From: Chlamydiota bacterium | GTDB lineage: Bacteria > Chlamydiota > Chlamydiia > Chlamydiales > SM23-39 | NCBI GenBank assembly: GCA_021772165.1 | Contig: JAJFMM010000185.1 | Location: 1 to 9,325, forward strand | Reading direction: 5' to 3' | Length of the DNA stretch: 9,325 nt | Shown: positions 1 through 7,365 of the stretch, in pieces | How positions within the stretch are numbered: the stretch's first letter is position 1 | How the letters are laid out: each line of letters opens with the position of its first letter | Position numbers and translations under genes: made by a program | Notes under the pieces: model-generated | Told to the model about the DNA's origin: nothing | The model's input: the letters and a program-made list of their open reading frames with translations, nothing else | The model's database searches: none

Positions 1-2
1 GG

Positions 3-344
3 GTCAATTGTTACTACTTTTCTTTCGCGACATTATTGACTGCTGTTCCCTATTTTCTGTTTTTTTCCCCTATTAGCTTGAGCGTGCTGGTTGAGATGCT
101 AGGTTGCGGCATTCTCTTTCTATCCACCGCTCTCTTGATCACCTACGCAAGTGTGCACGTTTCGATGGTGCTCATTAGCATTCTTTTCTATGCGGTCATC
201 GTCTTCAGTGGATTTTTCAACTGGCTATTCTGGGGACAGATTCCCGATGGATGGACACTCTTGGGCATCGTCTTAATTATTGCTGGCGGTATTGCTTCTA
301 TTCTTGTCGAAAAGAGAAAGTATAAAAACAAAAGTCTCGGGTAG
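3..344 (+). CDS. EamA/DMT-superfamily transporter, C-terminal fragment (cut by window edge)
   Basis: This is the 3' end of an integral-membrane transporter gene. The frame stays open to the window edge, so the TTG at 36 is not a real start and the true start lies outside. The roughly 113 visible residues are almost all hydrophobic and form about four membrane helices, followed by a short basic tail (EKRKYKNKSLG). The last 45 residues carry the usual ending of EamA/drug-metabolite transporters: a tyrosine/valine-rich helix, WLFWGQIPDGWTLLG (family pattern 'WxxxGExPdxxtxxG'), then a glycine-rich helix ending IIAGGI. Here the usual glutamate of 'GE' is glutamine. In the family this second five-helix repeat helps form the inner-membrane substrate path. 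Substrates vary (amino acids, nucleotide-type metabolites, S-adenosylmethionine in some intracellular bacteria), and the visible part does not decide which. It is separated from the glycosyltransferase cluster by 76 AT-rich bases. Confidence 0.8.
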   Translation, partial: VNCYYFSFATLLTAVPYFLFFSPISLSVLVEMLGCGILFLSTALLITYASVHVSMVLISILFYAVIVFSGFFNWLFWGQIPDGWTLLGIVLIIAGGIASILVEKRKYKNKSLG

Positions 345-420
345 TTTTTCTTTTTATATCGATTTTTATCTCTATATCTATTTAGATTCATTATTAATTA
401 TTAGCGTTTGGTGGGAATGA

Positions 421-1509
421 ATGTCTCGAGCAAAAATATGTCTAAATATGATTGTTAAAAACGAAAGCAAGGTAATTAGAAGATGTCTAGAGTCAGTAAT
501 ACCAATTATCGATTCTTGGATGATCATCGACACAGGTTCAACGGATGGCACGCAGAGCTTGATTCGAGACTGTTTAAGAGGGATTCCGGGGGCTTTGCAT
601 GAGAGGGCTTGGATCGATTTTGCGGCGAATCGCAACGAAGCTTTGAATCTCGCAAAAGAGCGATCGGAGGCAGATTATCTGCTTTTTATTGATGCCGACG
701 AAAAGCTTGAGTTTTCGGAGAGGTTCGTAATGCCCGTGTGGAGTGCCGATACCTATCTTGGAACCGTTCGTTTGCCTCAGGGCGGCTCAGAATTTTCCCG
801 TGGCTTTATGGTGAGGAGAAAGCTGAACTGCTATTGGCGAGGCGTCGTTCATGAGGAGCTGATCTGCCGTAGAAAGAAGTCGCTTGAGGTATTGAAAGAT
901 CCGCTCATCGTCTCGATCGGTGATGGGTGCCGCTCGCAGGATCGCAGTCGCTTTTTTAAAGATGCCAAGAAATTGGAAGTGGAACTGGCGAAGAATCCCA
1001 GGAATGCCAGGCTGCTCTTTCTCCTTGCTCAGTGCTATCTAGGTGCTCGCTCTTTTGAAAGAGCCCTCTACTATTATCGGCAGAGAGCTTCGATGGATTA
1101 TGGCTGGGAGGGAGAAATCTATCTCTCACTCTATGCCATCGCACAGATCGAGAGGATTTGTAAAAAAGCTACAGATGTATGGAGCCGAAGCTACTGGAAT
1201 GCTTTCGACTATTATCCCTATCGAGCGGAGCCTCTTTTTTGGATCAATACCTACCTTTTAACCGCTCAGAAATATCAAGAGGGTTATGAGCTCGCTAGTA
1301 AGGCGCTCGAAATTCCTTTTCCAACCGACACGTTGCCGATTGAGCGCTGGATTTATGATTATGGACTGCTGCTTCAGCTAGCAGATTTCTGCTATTTCCT
1401 CGGCAAGCGTACCGAAGCAAGAGAAGCTCTCAATAAACTCCTCATGTTTTCTCTACCTGCACAAACACTTCGCCTTGTCGAAGAAAATCTAAGGAAACTT
1501 TATGTCTAA
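421..1509 (+). CDS. Family 2 glycosyltransferase with C-terminal TPR-like domain (copy 1 of 4)
   Basis: Predicted cytoplasmic glycosyltransferase of 362 residues with no signal peptide or membrane helix. The GT-A fold covers about residues 1-150: NMIVKNES (9-16, nucleotide-binding strand), DTGSTDGT (37-44, sugar-nucleotide loop), NRNEAL (70-75) and the DxD-type metal site DADE (91-94). A conserved WRGVVHEE (139-146) lies where an acceptor/catalytic loop is expected. The C-terminal half is helical, with one clear TPR-like unit at 195-226 (LAQCYL...ALYYYRQRA) and looser repeats after it. Family knowledge: this architecture occurs in GT2 enzymes of the beta-4-glucosyltransferase/SunS-like type, where the TPR part dimerises or binds the acceptor. 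The donor and acceptor here are unknown. Start: ATG at 421 with GGTGGG just upstream. The preceding 76 bases are AT-rich and probably hold the cluster promoter, but I could not pick convincing hexamers. Its last 8 bases overlap copy 2. Confidence 0.9.
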   Translation: MSRAKICLNMIVKNESKVIRRCLESVIPIIDSWMIIDTGSTDGTQSLIRDCLRGIPGALHERAWIDFAANRNEALNLAKERSEADYLLFIDADEKLEFSERFVMPVWSADTYLGTVRLPQGGSEFSRGFMVRRKLNCYWRGVVHEELICRRKKSLEVLKDPLIVSIGDGCRSQDRSRFFKDAKKLEVELAKNPRNARLLFLLAQCYLGARSFERALYYYRQRASMDYGWEGEIYLSLYAIAQIERICKKATDVWSRSYWNAFDYYPYRAEPLFWINTYLLTAQKYQEGYELASKALEIPFPTDTLPIERWIYDYGLLLQLADFCYFLGKRTEAREALNKLLMFSLPAQTLRLVEENLRKLYV

Positions 1510-2593
1510 GCAAACCATTTGCCTGAATATGATCGTTAAAAATGAGGCTCAAGTGCTTCGCAGAGCTCTTGCATCTGTTCGGCCTCTCATTGACACTTGG
1601 GTCATCGTCGATACAGGCTCCACAGATGATACAAAACGAGTGATTCAAGAGTGCCTGCAAGACATTCCGGGAGAGCTGCACGAGCGGACTTGGGTCGACT
1701 TTGCCCACTGCCGCAATGAGGCGCTGCAATTGGCGAAGGGAAAAGGGGACTATCTACTTCTCATCGATGCAGATGAAGAACTTATTGACGTGAAGCGTCC
1801 GGTCGATCTCCATTTCGATCGCTATGTAGTGCGAGCATATGGTGAAACAGAGGAGATCGAATTTCAGAGAGATCTTCTCATCAACAATCATCTCGATTGG
1901 GTCTGGAGGGGGAAGGTTCATGAAGAGATCGATTGTCCCGAGGCAAAATCGCTATGGCTTCTGGAAGAGTGCTCGCTCTTTTGCAGACAAGATGGGCATC
2001 GATCCAAAGCTCCTGATAAATATCTTAAAGATGCAGCTGTACTCGAAGCCGTTTTGCAGATAAATCCGGAAGATCAGAGAGCCAGATTCTATCTCGCTCA
2101 AAGCTACGTTTCAGCTGGGCATTATGAAAAAGCTCTCCGAGTCTATGAGGAGAGAGCATCAGCTAGCGAATCGAATGAGCAGGAGCTCTATTTTTCGCTC
2201 TACATGATCGGCAGGTTGCAAGAGCTCCTTGGAGCTTCTCCAGATCTTTTTCTGCAAAGCTATTGGAAAGCGTATCATTTTAGACCGTCGAGAGCAGAGC
2301 CGCTCTATCGCCTCGCCCAGTATTATAATGGTCCTGGGAAAACCCCCTCAATTGCCTACCAGATCGTCAAGAAAGCGCTTCTGATTTCCTACCCACTCGA
2401 TGCGGTTTATATAGAACCCGCTGTCTATCGCAGCGGCCTTTTTCTGCAGCTTGCCGACAGCTGTTTTCATACAGGGCGTTATCAGGAAGCAAAGCAAGTC
2501 TGCTCAAGGCTACTCTCTCAGTCCAATTTACCGGATGCTGATCGCGTAATCGTAGAAAGAAATATGATTGTTTTGAATCAAATACAGAATTGA
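1502..2593 (+). CDS. Family 2 glycosyltransferase with C-terminal TPR-like domain (copy 2 of 4)
   Basis: Paralogue of the preceding gene, 363 residues, same order of parts: NMIVKNEA (9-16), DTGSTDDT (37-44), CRNEAL (70-75), DADE (89-92), WRGKVHEE (135-142), then a TPR unit around 192-222 (FYLAQSYVSAGHYEKALRVYEERA) and a second helical pair near 312-338 (LQLADSCFHTGRYQEAKQV). The nucleotide loop ends DDT where the other copies have DGT, a small difference that may affect donor choice. The start codon sits inside the end of copy 1 (shared bases ATGTCTAA). A good Shine-Dalgarno AAGGA at 1491-1495 lies within copy 1's coding sequence, so the two are very likely translationally coupled. No transmembrane or export signal is visible, so it should act on cytoplasmic proteins or lipid-linked precursors. 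Donor and acceptor cannot be read from sequence. Confidence 0.9.
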   Translation: MSKQTICLNMIVKNEAQVLRRALASVRPLIDTWVIVDTGSTDDTKRVIQECLQDIPGELHERTWVDFAHCRNEALQLAKGKGDYLLLIDADEELIDVKRPVDLHFDRYVVRAYGETEEIEFQRDLLINNHLDWVWRGKVHEEIDCPEAKSLWLLEECSLFCRQDGHRSKAPDKYLKDAAVLEAVLQINPEDQRARFYLAQSYVSAGHYEKALRVYEERASASESNEQELYFSLYMIGRLQELLGASPDLFLQSYWKAYHFRPSRAEPLYRLAQYYNGPGKTPSIAYQIVKKALLISYPLDAVYIEPAVYRSGLFLQLADSCFHTGRYQEAKQVCSRLLSQSNLPDADRVIVERNMIVLNQIQN

Positions 2594-2653
2594 TGTAGTT
2601 GTTGTTAATTCGGAAAGAAGGTAGTTTTAGTTGCTTGATGATACTAGGGTAAA

Positions 2654-3790
2654 ATGAAACATAATAAAACGGTCTGTTTGAGTATGATTGTCCGGAATGA
2701 GAGCCGGGTAATTCGAAGATGTTTGGAGTCGGTCAAGCCTTTGATCGATGCATGGGTGATTGTCGATACGGGATCTGAGGATGGCACGCAAGAGATCATC
2801 CGAGAAACGATGAAAGGCATTCCCGGCGAGTTGCATGAGCGGCCTTGGGTCGATTTTTCTCACAATCGGACCGAAGCGCTAGAGTTGACCCAAGGAAAGG
2901 GGGAGTTCGCTCTTCTGATCGATGCAGATGAGAGTATCGTCTATGAAGAGGGCTTCGTCATGCCCGATTTATCTGAGGCTTTCTACATGATTGAAGTGCA
3001 TCTGGGGCTTCTGTCCGCTTATCGCGAGCTACTGATCAATACAAGTCTTGGCTGGTATTGGGAAGGCGTTTTGCATGAACAGGTCAGATGCAAGAGAGAA
3101 CTGACATCCTATGGTCTGATTGAGAATGCCTACAATTTATCTACCATGGAGAGCTCCCGTAATCTCGATCCGCAAAAATTTGCAAAAGATGCAGAAGTAT
3201 TGGAAAAGGGACTCCTGGCCGAGCCGAATAATAGCCGCTACGTATTTTATCTGGGACATACTTATGCAGCGATGGGTGAGTTGGAAAAGGCTCTCAAATA
3301 CTATGAGAGACGCACTCAAATGGGCGAATGGCATCAAGAGCTGTACCACTCTCTCTATCGCATCGGATTTTTGCAGGAAATTCTACGTCGTCCGGTAGAA
3401 ATCGTCATTGCATCCTATCAAAAAGCCTATCAATTCATGCCCATGCGAGCAGAACCTCTTTTCAGGATCGCTTATCACTATTACATAGCAGGTCTGTTTA
3501 GCGAGGCTAAAAGAATTGCAAAAGTGGGGATGACGCATCCGATTCCGGAAGCGCGCTATAGATTCTATCTGGAAGAGGAGCTCTATCTGAGCTGGCTGCC
3601 TAAGCTCTATGCAGACTGCTGCTTTGATCTCGGAGAAAACGAAGAGGCGCTTGCCGCTTATAAAAAAATCGAAAAGGCTTCGGGGCTGACAGCAGAGGGT
3701 CGAGAAGAGATTCGGGATAATATTTCATTGTTGAATGGATCGAATAAAACTAAAAAAACTAACAACCTTCCTAGGCGAATTAAATTTTAA
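2654..3790 (+). CDS. Family 2 glycosyltransferase with C-terminal TPR-like domain (copy 3 of 4)
   Basis: Third paralogue, 378 residues. Motifs: SMIVRNES (10-17), DTGSEDGT (38-45), NRTEAL (71-76), LIDADE (88-93), WEGVLHEQ (136-143), then TPR-like helices at about 193-222 (RYVFYLGHTYAAMGELEKALKYYERR) and 315-340. It is closest to copy 4, sharing long identical blocks such as ETMKGIPGELHERPW and PNNSRYVFYLG. The two therefore look like the youngest duplication in the cluster. The protein ends in a basic tail (from about 363, KTKKTNNLPRRIKF) that the other copies lack. Start: ATG at 2654, with AGGG a few bases upstream. The 60 bases after copy 2 contain no obvious terminator, so read-through from the upstream pair is likely, though an internal promoter cannot be excluded. 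Acceptor and donor unknown. Confidence 0.9.
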   Translation: MKHNKTVCLSMIVRNESRVIRRCLESVKPLIDAWVIVDTGSEDGTQEIIRETMKGIPGELHERPWVDFSHNRTEALELTQGKGEFALLIDADESIVYEEGFVMPDLSEAFYMIEVHLGLLSAYRELLINTSLGWYWEGVLHEQVRCKRELTSYGLIENAYNLSTMESSRNLDPQKFAKDAEVLEKGLLAEPNNSRYVFYLGHTYAAMGELEKALKYYERRTQMGEWHQELYHSLYRIGFLQEILRRPVEIVIASYQKAYQFMPMRAEPLFRIAYHYYIAGLFSEAKRIAKVGMTHPIPEARYRFYLEEELYLSWLPKLYADCCFDLGENEEALAAYKKIEKASGLTAEGREEIRDNISLLNGSNKTKKTNNLPRRIKF

Positions 3791-3805
3791 TAATAGGAGA
3801 AGAAT

Positions 3806-4930
3806 GTGAAAAAGAATGTAAAAGTCTGCTTAAGCATGATCGTGCGCAATGAAAGTCGTGTGATTAAAAGGTGTCTTGAATCTGTAAAACCGCTCATCGA
3901 TCACTGGGTGATTGTCGATACCGGATCGAGCGACGGAACGCAAGAGATCATCAAAGAAACAATGAAAGGAATTCCGGGAGAGCTACACGAGAGACCCTGG
4001 ATCAGTTTTTGTCACAATCGGACAGAAGCGCTCACTCTTGCCAAAGGAAATGGAGAATTTGCTCTACTCATCGATGCAGATGAGGAGCTGATCTATGAAA
4101 AGGATTTTGTTATTCCCGATTTTTCGGAGCAAGTTTACATCATCAATGTGCGCTATGACACGGCAGTATTTCATCGCGAGCTGTATGTCAACAATGAGCT
4201 CGACTGGTATTGGGAAGGTGTTTTACACGAGCAGATCCATTGCAAACAGAAGTTAAGAAGCGTTGCCGTGATGAAAAAGATTTACAATCTATCGAAAGCT
4301 GAAGGGCAGAGATCCCTGAATCCCAACAAGTATGCCATAGATGCCGAGCTTCTGGAAAAGGCGCTGATCGATGATCCGAATAATTCCCGTTATGTTTTCT
4401 ATCTCGGTCAGAGCTACGCTTGTGATAAAAACTGGAAAAAGGCAATGGGCGCTTATGAGAAGCGCGCTACAATGGGTGGTTGGAGCCAGGAGGTCTACTA
4501 TGCTCTCTACGCGTATGGCTATATGCAAGATCAGCTCAAATACGATCCGCACACGCTCATCGATTCCTATGCAAAAGCGTATCAGTATCGCCCATCGCGA
4601 TCTGAGGGGCTCTTTCGCATCGCCTGCGTCTATTTCAATCTAAACTATTACGCTTTGGCGAAAATCGTCACAAAATTTGGAGAACAGATCCCTCTTTCGG
4701 ATGATAGCATGTTCGTAGAGCCCGCTATCTACCAGTTTGGTTTTACGATGCTCAATGCAGATTGTTGCCGTGCGCTAGATGAAAGAGAGGCAGCGATCCG
4801 CGGCTATGAGAAAGTATTGACCGTTCCTGAATTACCGGCGGAGGTACGCTTTGAAATTCAACAACACATTACGAACATCAAAGCGTTGCCACCCAAAGAG
4901 AACAAACCGGAGATGCTACCCTTCTGCTGA
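3806..4930 (+). CDS. Family 2 glycosyltransferase with C-terminal TPR-like domain (copy 4 of 4)
   Basis: Fourth paralogue, 374 residues, very similar to copy 3: SMIVRNES (10-17), DTGSSDGT (38-45), NRTEAL (71-76), LIDADEE (88-94), WEGVLHEQ (136-143), PNNSRYVFYLGQSYA (191-205) opening the TPR-like half, and a further helical pair near 311-338. I chose the GTG start at 3806 because a strong AGGAG (3795-3799) lies 6 bases upstream and the frame aligns with copy 3 from its second residue. The only nearby ATG, at 3804, is followed at once by TGA. The gene begins 15 bases after copy 3, so the two are co-transcribed. Its last 15 bases overlap the end of the oppositely oriented isocitrate dehydrogenase gene. 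Predicted soluble and cytoplasmic. The sugar transferred and the acceptor (protein, lipid or glycan) are not evident. Confidence 0.9.
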   Translation: MKKNVKVCLSMIVRNESRVIKRCLESVKPLIDHWVIVDTGSSDGTQEIIKETMKGIPGELHERPWISFCHNRTEALTLAKGNGEFALLIDADEELIYEKDFVIPDFSEQVYIINVRYDTAVFHRELYVNNELDWYWEGVLHEQIHCKQKLRSVAVMKKIYNLSKAEGQRSLNPNKYAIDAELLEKALIDDPNNSRYVFYLGQSYACDKNWKKAMGAYEKRATMGGWSQEVYYALYAYGYMQDQLKYDPHTLIDSYAKAYQYRPSRSEGLFRIACVYFNLNYYALAKIVTKFGEQIPLSDDSMFVEPAIYQFGFTMLNADCCRALDEREAAIRGYEKVLTVPELPAEVRFEIQQHITNIKALPPKENKPEMLPFC

Positions 4931-6349
4931 GGAGTATCCCGGCTTGCCTGCGAACTGGTACAGGTGCTCCGATTTGATCACATCCATGTTGATATGGTCA
5001 AAAGCGTGTAGTACCTGGATCAGATCGTTTTGCGAGACAGCAGTTCCCTCCTTGCCCATAAAACGGCAGCGCCACTGCTCGATACAAAAGGTTTCCGGCT
5101 GACCCTCTGGCCAGACACGTACGCCGCGATTGGTGATCATCTTCAGCGCAAGAGAACCGATCGCGATATGCGATATGCGGGAGAAAAAGAGCTCTAGGGG
5201 AGGTTTGTGATAAATAAAGACATCGATGCCAACAAGACGCCGATCTTCAAAAGGAGCAACAGATAGAGGCACCTGGGGAGTTGGCGGGTAACGTTTATAG
5301 GTTACGGGCTTGAGAGATTCTGGCTGTTTTCCCAAATTGCTGGCCACAGCTTTTGCGAACTCTTTTGTGCCGACCTTTTCTCTGCTAACACCCTCTTTGT
5401 AGATGTCATAGGTATGGACGCCCTCTTCCAAGGTACGTAGCCACGCGTTGTGGACCGTCTGCGCTGCATCCGGCTGTCCAATGTGGACGAGCATCTGTAC
5501 GGCGCCTAAAAGAAGTCCTGAAGGATTTGCCAGATTTTGGCCCGCGCGTCTAGGGGCCGAACCGTGGATCGCCTCGAACATCGCCCCGTGATCACCCACA
5601 TTAGCCGAACCTGCGAGACCGACAGAACCGGCGATCTGAGCGGCCACATCAGAGAGAATATCGCCATAGAGATTAGGCATCACGAGCACATCGAAAATCT
5701 CAGGCGTATCTGCGAGTTTTGCGGCGCCAATATCTACAATCCAGTGATCATTGAGGATATCATCATATTCTTTTGCCACCTCATCGAAGACCGTGTGAAA
5801 CAGACCGTCGGAAAACTTCATGATATTGTCTTTCATGAAGAGGGTGACCTTTTTGCGGCCATGATGGCGCGCATATTCAAAGGCATAGCGAACGATTTTT
5901 TCTGAGCCCTCTCTAGAGATCAGCTTCAAAGACTGGCATACATGAGGCGTCTGGCGATACTCGATACCTGCGTAGAGATCTTCCTCATTTTCGCGGACAA
6001 CGACGACATCCATGTCGGGATGCTTAGTGTCCACGAACGGGAAATAGGAGATGCAGGGACGCACATTGGCATAGAGACCGAGCGTCGTGCGAATGGTGAC
6101 ATTGAGGCTTTTGAATCCACCGCCTTGAGGCGTTGTGATCGGTGCTTTGAGAAAAGCTTTTGTATTGCGAATGGTCTCCCAAGTTCTGGGATCCATGCCT
6201 GTCGGGAAACCCTTCAGGTACATTTGCTCTCCGATTTGTACCGGATGAAGCTCTAATTGTGCGCCTGCGGCCTCCAATATTAGGAGTGTCGCTTGCATGA
6301 TTTCCGGACCAATTCCGTCGCCTTCAGCTACTGTAATGGGAGTTTTCAT
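4916..6349 (-). CDS. icd: Isocitrate dehydrogenase, type II, probably NADP-dependent
   Basis: Oxidative decarboxylation of isocitrate to 2-oxoglutarate in the TCA cycle; cytoplasmic. The 477-residue protein resembles the Thermus thermophilus enzyme end to end, including the extra C-terminal domain (about 350-477; RLVGIDVFI, ALKMITNRG, CRF) that the E. coli enzyme lacks. Visible active-site features: isocitrate-binding S81-x-N83-x-x-x-R87 and R98, catalytic Y126 (VRENEEDLYAGIE) and K173 (MKDNIMK), metal-binding D206, D230 and D234 (YGDILSD). The coenzyme loop reads HGSAPRRAGQNLANP (262-276). The two arginines replace the Asp-Ile typical of NAD-specific relatives, so NADP is inferred. The start ATG has only a weak ribosome site. 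The gene diverges from kpsF across 46 bases. No hairpin terminator is visible past its end, which lies inside the last glycosyltransferase. Chlamydiaceae lack this enzyme, so it also marks the lineage. Confidence 0.97.
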   Translation of the reverse strand: MKTPITVAEGDGIGPEIMQATLLILEAAGAQLELHPVQIGEQMYLKGFPTGMDPRTWETIRNTKAFLKAPITTPQGGGFKSLNVTIRTTLGLYANVRPCISYFPFVDTKHPDMDVVVVRENEEDLYAGIEYRQTPHVCQSLKLISREGSEKIVRYAFEYARHHGRKKVTLFMKDNIMKFSDGLFHTVFDEVAKEYDDILNDHWIVDIGAAKLADTPEIFDVLVMPNLYGDILSDVAAQIAGSVGLAGSANVGDHGAMFEAIHGSAPRRAGQNLANPSGLLLGAVQMLVHIGQPDAAQTVHNAWLRTLEEGVHTYDIYKEGVSREKVGTKEFAKAVASNLGKQPESLKPVTYKRYPPTPQVPLSVAPFEDRRLVGIDVFIYHKPPLELFFSRISHIAIGSLALKMITNRGVRVWPEGQPETFCIEQWRCRFMGKEGTAVSQNDLIQVLHAFDHINMDVIKSEHLYQFAGKPGYSSAEG

Positions 6350-6376
6350 ATTTCAAGCCTAGACAATTTTTCCCAA

Positions 6377-6395
6377 GAGATCAAGAATTGATCTC
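6377..6395. promoter_or_regulatory. Perfect 8-bp inverted repeat abutting the kpsF start codon
   Basis: The sequence GAGATCAA-GAA-TTGATCTC is a perfect inverted repeat with a 3-base centre that ends at the base before the kpsF ATG. It fills 19 of the 46 bases between the divergent icd and kpsF start codons. As DNA it could be an operator shared by both genes. As RNA it would form a hairpin covering the place where a kpsF ribosome site should be; no good Shine-Dalgarno is seen there. The symmetry is seen directly; either role is inference. Confidence 0.5.
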
Positions 6396-7355
6396 ATGAT
6401 TCAAGAACTCATCGATCAACAGAAGCGCTATCTCGATTTCTACTTTCAGCATTTATCCTCTAGCCGAGCTGAGCAGCTCGTAGAGCTTGTGAAAGATTGC
6501 AAAGGAACGATCATACTTTCGGGTGTCGGAAAAAGTGGGCATGTTGCACAAAAAATTACAGCGACGTTCGTATCTACTTCCACCAAGGCTTTTTATCTCG
6601 ACCCGACCCATGCCATTCATGGAGATTTAGGCTTTGTAGGGCAGCACGATCTCTTTCTCGCCTTCAGCAAAAGCGGAGAGTCTCAGGAACTGCTCGAACT
6701 CTTACCATTTATTAAAAAGAGAGGAGCTCAAAGCGTAGCCATCGTCTCCAATGAGCGCTCCAGACTCGCTAAAGGCTGCGACTTTTCTATCTCGCTGCCC
6801 GTTGAAAGGGAGCTTTGCCCCTTCGATCTCGCACCGACGACATCAACAGCTGTGCAGATGCTCTTTGGCGATCTCCTCGCCGTCGCACTCATGCGCTCTA
6901 AAAACATTCCCATCGGCGAAATTGCGAAAAATCATCCAGGAGGTTTTATTGGTCGCCGAATCTCTCTGAAAGTCACCGATTTAATGAGAAAAGAGAGGGA
7001 AATTCCCTTATGTCGACCGCAGGATCGACTCATTGATGTACTCCACGAGCTATCTACGAAGCGCTGCGGCTGTTTACTTGTTGTAGATGAGAAGAAACGC
7101 CTTCAGGGGATATTTACGGATGGAGATCTTCGTAGAGCATTGGAGGTGAGGGGAGCGAGTTCTTTGGAGTCTATTTTGAAAGATCTGATGACACCTAGCC
7201 CCAGATCTATCTCATCAGAGATGCTGGCGCTCGATGCGATGCGCTGTATGGAAGAAGAGCCCTCTAGACCTGTTACCGTCATGCCCGTTCTTGAGAACGA
7301 GCATGTGGTGGGATTGCTTCGCATGCATGATATCCTGCAAGCGGGACTCTCGTAG
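6396..7355 (+). CDS. kpsF: Arabinose-5-phosphate isomerase (KpsF/KdsD/GutQ family)
   Basis: Interconverts ribulose-5-phosphate and arabinose-5-phosphate, the first committed step toward Kdo, the sugar at the base of chlamydial lipopolysaccharide; cytoplasmic. The 319-residue protein has an N-terminal SIS domain (about 20-185): GVGKSGH with K46, HGDLG with H75, SKSGES with E95, ELCPFDLAPTTST with E139, and NHPGG with H180. These correspond to the E. coli KdsD active-site residues K59, E111, E152 and H193 (plus a conserved histidine). Two CBS domains follow (about 195-250 and 262-318), the first containing GIFTDGDLRR and the second ending LLRMHDILQAGL. Length and the ELIDQQ-type N-terminus match chlamydial KpsF, supporting the ATG at 6396. 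The gene is divergent from icd and ends 10 bases short of the convergent nhaD, with no room for a separate terminator. Pathway link to the upstream glycosyltransferases is possible but not shown. Confidence 0.96.
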   Translation: MIQELIDQQKRYLDFYFQHLSSSRAEQLVELVKDCKGTIILSGVGKSGHVAQKITATFVSTSTKAFYLDPTHAIHGDLGFVGQHDLFLAFSKSGESQELLELLPFIKKRGAQSVAIVSNERSRLAKGCDFSISLPVERELCPFDLAPTTSTAVQMLFGDLLAVALMRSKNIPIGEIAKNHPGGFIGRRISLKVTDLMRKEREIPLCRPQDRLIDVLHELSTKRCGCLLVVDEKKRLQGIFTDGDLRRALEVRGASSLESILKDLMTPSPRSISSEMLALDAMRCMEEEPSRPVTVMPVLENEHVVGLLRMHDILQAGLS

Positions 7356-7365
7356 GTTAGTTTTC

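Noticed and set aside
36..38. TTG as the start of a small 102-residue membrane protein
   Set aside because: The frame is open to the window edge without a stop and the product matches only the end of an EamA transporter, so the real start is outside the window.
3752..3758. A7 run near the end of glycosyltransferase copy 3 as a phase-variation tract
   Set aside because: The run is short and lies in the last few codons, so slippage would change only the tail and not switch the gene off.
5537..5905. Antisense frame of 122 codons inside the isocitrate dehydrogenase gene
   Set aside because: The opposite strand encodes a well-conserved enzyme over the whole interval; this frame is a by-product of its codon use.
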